A DNA stretch of 50,266 nucleotides from Burkholderiales bacterium (GTDB lineage: Bacteria > Pseudomonadota > Gammaproteobacteria > Burkholderiales > Burkholderiaceae_D): assembly GCA_016196925.1 (NCBI GenBank), contig JACPWS010000016.1:1-50266 (forward strand), read 5' to 3'. The position numbers and the translations under genes are program-made. Below, in pieces: positions 45,964 through 50,266 of this stretch; the first letter of the stretch is position 1, and every line of letters begins with the position of its first letter. A model generated the notes under the pieces. The model did no database searches. It had not been told where the DNA came from and was given only the letters and a program-made list of their open reading frames with translations.

Positions 45964-47565
45964 CTAGCGCTTGCTCTGCACGTCTGGCGGCAGGCTGTAA
46001 TGCTGCTGCCACAGGCGCAGATAGGCCGCTTGTTCGCTCTCCCAGCGCGCATCGCTCCAGCCCAATTCCGGCTGACAAATCGCGCGCAGGCGCGGCAGGA
46101 TAGCTGCGCCGCCGCCGCGCAACAGCAAGCCGAGCCGGGTGCGGCGCAACAGTAAGTCTTCCAGATGCAGCACCGCTTCGCTGCGCGCGGCCCAGCGCAA
46201 TTCTACCCATAGCGTCTCGCTGCCGGCTATCGTTTCCAGCTCGCCCGGCTGCGCCGCCGCCAGCAAGGCGCAGGCATGGCGCCCGTAACGCCCTTGCAGG
46301 CGCTGCCTTTGCTGCGTCGTCAGCGCGACGTCCGCCGGCAAGGCCGGAGCCGGGCCGAAGATAGGCATACGTTGCAATTTGTCGCGCCAGTGCGGCAACA
46401 AAGGGGCGACGTGTTTCAAGGCATCGAGCGCGATCAGGCGGAAGGTGGTTAATTTTCCGCCGGTCACCGTCAGCAAGCCGTGCTCCAGCCAGACCGCGTG
46501 ATCGCGCCCTTCCTTGGACGGATCGCTCTGACCAGTGTCGATCACCGGCCGCACGCCGGCGTAAGTGGCGAGGATGTCGTCCGGCGTCAGCTGCGCCTGC
46601 GGAAACTGGTAAGCCAGCGCCGCCATCAGGTAGTCGACTTCTTCGGCGGTGATGCTCGCTTCTTGACGCAGGTCGGCAGCATGATCGACATCGGTGGTGC
46701 CGACCAGGGTCGCTCCTTCCCACGGAAAAACGAACACCGGACGGCCATCGCTGGGGTGCATCAGGCTGATCGCCTGCGCCACCGGCAGGCGCCAGGCCGG
46801 CAACACCAGATGGCTGCCGCGCAAGGGGCGCAATTTTGGCGCAGCGCCCTGTTGCCCGCGCAAGCCGTCGGCCCAGGCGCCGGTCGCGCTGATGACCACT
46901 TTCGCGCTGATCCGGTGCAGGTCGCCGCCGACGGCGTCGTCCAGCTCCACGCCGCCGACCTTGCCGTCCTTACGCAGCAAGCGACGCGCCGCCATGTAGT
47001 TGATGGCGACGCCGCCGGCGCTCTGCGCTTCCTGCAAGACCCGCAACACCAGCCGCGCATCGTCGGTCTTGGCGTCCGCATAGCACAGGCCGCCGTTCAA
47101 GCCGTTGCGCCCTATATGCGGTGCCAGCATGAGAAATTCGTCGGCCGGATAGTAATGGCGCGCGCGCTGGCCGGCCATCAAATCGTAGATGACCAACCCG
47201 AGCGAAAACAGCCAGCGCCCCGGTTTGCGTCCGCGATAATCGGCGAAGGCAAAACTCTGGGCGTCGACCAGGCCGGCCGCTTCCCGCATCAGGTTCTGGC
47301 GTTCCTGCACCGAATCGCGCGTCAACAGCAGCTTGCCTTCCCTGACGTAGCGCAGGCCGCCATGCACCAGCTTGGACGAGCGGCTGGAAGTGCCCCAGGC
47401 GAAATCGCGCTGCTCCACCAGCAAGGCTTTCAGCCCGCGCCGCGACGCTTCCAGCAAGATGCCGGCGCCGGTGATGCCGCCGCCGATGATGACGATGTCC
47501 CACTCTTGCCCCAGCCGCGCCACGGCTTGCTCACGCCAGGCACCGCTCCACAGTGCGCTTTCCAT
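45964..47565 (-). CDS. glpD: Glycerol-3-phosphate dehydrogenase/oxidase (GlpD-like FAD enzyme)
   Basis: 533 aa from ATG 47565; the longer ORF to 47757 lies in the neighbour. FAD-binding DIVIIGGGITGAGILLEASRRG begins near residue 22, then DFAWGTSSRSSKLVHGGLRYV and GTTDVDH, the G3P-binding ATYAGVRPVIDT and TVTGGKLTTFR. A C-terminal DAO_C helical domain follows. It oxidises sn-glycerol 3-phosphate, or a close analogue, to dihydroxyacetone phosphate with quinone. It overlaps the FAD-oxidase gene by 1 bp. It is not next to glpF/glpK/glpR, so it may be a specialised paralogue. Confidence 0.88.
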   Translation of the reverse strand: MESALWSGAWREQAVARLGQEWDIVIIGGGITGAGILLEASRRGLKALLVEQRDFAWGTSSRSSKLVHGGLRYVREGKLLLTRDSVQERQNLMREAAGLVDAQSFAFADYRGRKPGRWLFSLGLVIYDLMAGQRARHYYPADEFLMLAPHIGRNGLNGGLCYADAKTDDARLVLRVLQEAQSAGGVAINYMAARRLLRKDGKVGGVELDDAVGGDLHRISAKVVISATGAWADGLRGQQGAAPKLRPLRGSHLVLPAWRLPVAQAISLMHPSDGRPVFVFPWEGATLVGTTDVDHAADLRQEASITAEEVDYLMAALAYQFPQAQLTPDDILATYAGVRPVIDTGQSDPSKEGRDHAVWLEHGLLTVTGGKLTTFRLIALDALKHVAPLLPHWRDKLQRMPIFGPAPALPADVALTTQQRQRLQGRYGRHACALLAAAQPGELETIAGSETLWVELRWAARSEAVLHLEDLLLRRTRLGLLLRGGGAAILPRLRAICQPELGWSDARWESEQAAYLRLWQQHYSLPPDVQSKR

Positions 47566-49175
47566 CACTGTCCCGCCTGTTCGGCCGGCAGCAGCTTGCC
47601 GGGGTTCATCATGCCGTGCGGGTCGAAATGGCGATACAAGTGCCGCAACGCGCCGACGCCGAGCGCGCCCTTTTCCGCCGCCAGATACGGCGCGTGATCG
47701 CTGCCTACCCCATGCTGGTGGCTGATGGTGCCGCCAGTGGCGACGATCGCCTCGCAAACGGCGCTCTTCATGCGCAGCCAGCGCGCATGATCCTGTTCAT
47801 AATTGCCGCTCAGGCGATACACGAAAGTGGTGTAGACGCTGGCGCCCTGCGCGTACAGGTGCGACAGATGGGTGTAAGTGTGCACCCGCTCGCCTTCGCT
47901 CGCCATGGCATCGGTGGCGGCCTGCTCCAGCGCCAGCATCATGCGCCTGACCTTAGGCCAGTCGCACGCGGTTTCCACGGTGTCGATCGCATAGCCGTGC
48001 TGCCAGGCCGCATTGCGCAGATAGACGTTGCGGAAGCGATTTTGCTTCCATTTCTGCCCCATGGTCTGCCCGATATGGACGCCATGCCGGCCACGCGCCA
48101 GCTTCAGCGCACTCTTCAGCGCATGGGCGACGGTCGCTGGCTGGCCGCTGGCGCCGAGCAAGAGCAGGCACTTTTCATCCTTGCAACCGCGCCAGCCCAG
48201 ATAGCGCTGCAACAGGCTTATCAATTTCTTATGCCCGGCCAGGGTCAGCGTGGTCAGGGTTTCGGTGGGATTCGACAGGCGCAGCATGGACAGCGGCAGC
48301 TTGGCTTGCGCGATCGTCCGCACCGCCGCTTCGGCCTGATCCCAGTCCGGGAAAAACACGGCATGAAATTCTTCGTGCTGCGGCAGCGGCGTGATGCGCA
48401 CCGTGACTTCCGTCACTATCCCGATCCTGCCTTCCGAGCCGAGCAGCATCTCGCGCATATCGGTGCCGGCCGCCGAGGCCGGGAAAGTCGGGATATCGAG
48501 CCGGCCGGCCGGCGTTTCCACCCGCCCACCGGCGAACATTTGCTCTATCCTGCCGTAGCGCAGCGATTGCTGACCCGATGAGCGCGTCACCACCCAGCCG
48601 CCCAGCGTAGAGTATTCAAACGACTGCGGGAAATGCCCGAGCGTATAGCCATGCGCGCGCAATTGCGCCTCCAGGTCCGGCCCCAGAACGCCGGCGCCGA
48701 AGGTCGCCAGTTGCGCTTCGCGGTCGAGGTTGATCAGGCGCGACAGGCGCGACAAATTGATCGTCAGCACCGGCTGCTCGCCGGCCGGCACCGTCAGATG
48801 GCCGACCACGCTGGTGCCGCCGCCGTAGGGAATCACGGCGGCGCCGCAAGCGCTGGCGTAATCGAGCAATGCGCGCACCTGTTCTCCGCTTTCCGGAAAG
48901 GCGACGCCATCGGGAAAGGCGCCGATTTTTCCATAACGCATTTTCAGCCAGTCCGGCAAGCTTTGCCCGAGACTGTTGCGCATGCGCGTCTCGGGGCGAG
49001 TGTCGATCAAGGCATGCGGCGCCAGCCGGCTGGGCGGCACGCCGCGGCAAGTCTGCTCCAGGCTGGCATCGGCGAACGGCGTCGCCGCACCTATCCTTTG
49101 CTGCAAGAAAGCCAGCGCATCGCCGTTCAGCGCGAACTCTATCGTATCGTCACCCCAGCCGTTCCAGCGTCTCAT
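47565..49175 (-). CDS. FAD-binding oxidase, alkyldihydroxyacetonephosphate synthase-like
   Basis: 536 aa. It is a VAO/PCMH-type FAD protein: PP-loop IPYGGGTSVVGHL (about residue 108), then FPQSFEYSTLGGWV and GSEGRIGIVTEV. C-terminal AGPS-type features are GGTISHQHGVGSDHAPYL and YRHFDPHGMMNPGKL. The N-terminal MRRWNGWGDD also fits the AGPS/ADPS group. In eukaryotes this enzyme swaps the acyl for an alkyl chain on DHAP; one histidine of the HHH site is Gln here (HQH), and bacterial homologues have unproven activity. First gene of the operon, coupled to glpD and the FGGY kinase. Confidence 0.85.
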   Translation of the reverse strand: MRRWNGWGDDTIEFALNGDALAFLQQRIGAATPFADASLEQTCRGVPPSRLAPHALIDTRPETRMRNSLGQSLPDWLKMRYGKIGAFPDGVAFPESGEQVRALLDYASACGAAVIPYGGGTSVVGHLTVPAGEQPVLTINLSRLSRLINLDREAQLATFGAGVLGPDLEAQLRAHGYTLGHFPQSFEYSTLGGWVVTRSSGQQSLRYGRIEQMFAGGRVETPAGRLDIPTFPASAAGTDMREMLLGSEGRIGIVTEVTVRITPLPQHEEFHAVFFPDWDQAEAAVRTIAQAKLPLSMLRLSNPTETLTTLTLAGHKKLISLLQRYLGWRGCKDEKCLLLLGASGQPATVAHALKSALKLARGRHGVHIGQTMGQKWKQNRFRNVYLRNAAWQHGYAIDTVETACDWPKVRRMMLALEQAATDAMASEGERVHTYTHLSHLYAQGASVYTTFVYRLSGNYEQDHARWLRMKSAVCEAIVATGGTISHQHGVGSDHAPYLAAEKGALGVGALRHLYRHFDPHGMMNPGKLLPAEQAGQ

Positions 49176-49330
49176 ATCGTTTTCCTTTTATTCATTCCCG
49201 GGCTTGCTATTGCTATACTTGCGCACGCCGCGCCCCGTTTGTGGCGACGGCAACACCGATTTCAGACGCTAAGCTTAAGCCCCGGACTGTATCCCGTATT
49301 GCTATTACATGACATTTGAATTGCTCTATC

Positions 49331-50266
49331 ATGCCAAACGCTACCGTTAGCGCCAGCCGCTCCGGCGGGCGGGTCACCGGCGCCTATTTGCAGCCGCTGC
49401 TCGATATCGTCGCGGAACGCGGAATCGCCTTGCGCACGCTCGCGCTGAGCGCCGGGCTGGCGGAGAATTCCTTATCGCCCGTGCCGGAATCCCTGGCGGC
49501 GACAGAATATGTGCGGCTGTTGGACGCTGGCGCCGCCCTGAGCGCAGATACTCACTTCGGCTTGCACGTGGGAGCGAGGGTGAAGCTGGGGACTTACAAT
49601 GTCTACGGCCTGATCTTGCTCAGCTGCCGCGATTTCGGGCAAGCGTTTCAGCAAACCTTACGCTACGAAGGCCTGGCGCACGATCTCGGGCGTTCCGCGC
49701 TTTTGATCGAGCATGAAATCGCCGAATACCAGTGGCACAGCAATTTCCCTGCCGCCAGCCGGCATCTGGCCGAAAGCGTGTTTGCCGGCATACGCGTGTT
49801 CGGCAACTGGCTGGCCGGCACCGCCTTGCCGCCGGCCGAAGTCCGCTTCATGCATGTAGCACCGAACGATTGCAGCGAACATCTCCGTATTTTCGGCAAA
49901 TTACCGGCATTCAACGCCAAAATCAATTGCGCTCGTTTCGACGCCGCCTTGCTGAGCTGGCCGGTACCAAATGCCGACATCGGTTTATACCCGGTGCTGC
50001 AACAACATGCGGAGCGACTGCTGCAAGAGAAATTGCGCGCCGAAGCCGATGGCGGCATCGTGGCGCTGGTGCGCGCCAGCATCGTTAAAAACCTGGCGCA
50101 AGACCAGGTCCGCTTAGCGATGATCGCCCGTGACATAGGTCTGAGCCAGCGCACGCTGCAAAGAAAGCTGAACGAGGCCGGGGCCGGTTTTCAGCAAGTG
50201 CTGGACCAGACCCGGCACGAACTGGCCAGGAATTATCTGCGGCAGCGCCAGCTGAATCTGGCGGAT
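49331..50266 (+). CDS. AraC-family transcriptional regulator (cut by window end)
   Basis: At least 312 aa, open to the last base of the window, so only the extreme C-terminus is missing. The N-terminal arabinose-binding-like domain type seen in OruR-like regulators spans about 15-205 (AYLQPLLDIVAERGIALRTLALSAGL, THFGLHVGARVKLGTYNVYGLILLSC). The C-terminal HTH_18 domain begins near 255 with LAMIARDIGLSQRTLQRKLNEAGAGFQQVLDQTRHELARNYL (recognition helix about 272-285). It is divergent from the FAD-oxidase/glpD/FGGY operon across 155 bp, so it very likely controls that operon. The inducer is unknown. Confidence 0.9.
   Translation, partial: MPNATVSASRSGGRVTGAYLQPLLDIVAERGIALRTLALSAGLAENSLSPVPESLAATEYVRLLDAGAALSADTHFGLHVGARVKLGTYNVYGLILLSCRDFGQAFQQTLRYEGLAHDLGRSALLIEHEIAEYQWHSNFPAASRHLAESVFAGIRVFGNWLAGTALPPAEVRFMHVAPNDCSEHLRIFGKLPAFNAKINCARFDAALLSWPVPNADIGLYPVLQQHAERLLQEKLRAEADGGIVALVRASIVKNLAQDQVRLAMIARDIGLSQRTLQRKLNEAGAGFQQVLDQTRHELARNYLRQRQLNLAD

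Overview
This is a GC-rich, densely coded chromosomal stretch from a betaproteobacterium, most likely order Burkholderiales and family Oxalobacteraceae (inference from protein character, not from a search). Signs are the rpsU-yqeY-dnaG-rpoD block with a lysine/alanine-rich RpoD N-terminus, zapB-zapA followed by 6S RNA, the addB-addA pair facing trxA and rho, a type B L31, and OhrR/Ohr and DUF1993 proteins. Nearly everything is housekeeping or common accessory; no integrase, transposase, CRISPR array or prophage is visible.

Left part (1-9.2 kb): a ParB-fold protein preceded by four GTTTAC hexamers in alternating orientation; a DUF1993 protein; a spermidine-synthase-fold protein; an unrecognised small protein; a YcgR-type PilZ protein; a four-gene envelope-sensing operon (two LiaI/LiaF-like membrane proteins, a LytS-type histidine kinase and a LytTR response regulator); an HDOD protein; a small membrane protein; and pyrF.

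9.2-21.6 kb: ohrR and ohr with a 24-bp perfect palindrome between them, then rhlE. A two-gene transsulfuration operon (cystathionine beta-synthase, then a gamma-lyase/synthase) and the broken 3' end of a TolC-family gene come next. These lie between two identical 46-nt copies of the 3' half of a CAU-anticodon tRNA. Then comes the macromolecular synthesis operon on the minus strand (rpsU, yqeY, dnaG, rpoD).

21.8-29.1 kb: a BaiN-like flavoprotein, cobA, a TonB-dependent receptor divergent from cobA across a 384-bp regulatory gap with an NtrC-like dyad, a classic palindromic interspersed repeat, ybiB, an EVE-domain gene, 6S RNA, zapA and zapB.

29.1-43.1 kb: an AddA/AddB-like helicase-nuclease pair, trxA, rho with a C-rich leader, a TRIC-type channel gene, a membrane diguanylate cyclase, rpmE2, and a coupled ArnT-like glycosyltransferase and MATE exporter.

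43.2-50.3 kb: tRNA-Leu(CAA) with a good promoter, a Mut7-C RNase, then an FGGY kinase, a GlpD-like dehydrogenase and an alkyl-DHAP-synthase-like FAD enzyme on the minus strand. A divergent AraC-family regulator runs off the right edge. This last cluster and the paired tRNA halves are the best candidates for something not well described. A small family of roughly 80-bp intergenic repeats carrying GGGAGTATAT ends recurs at least three times across the window.
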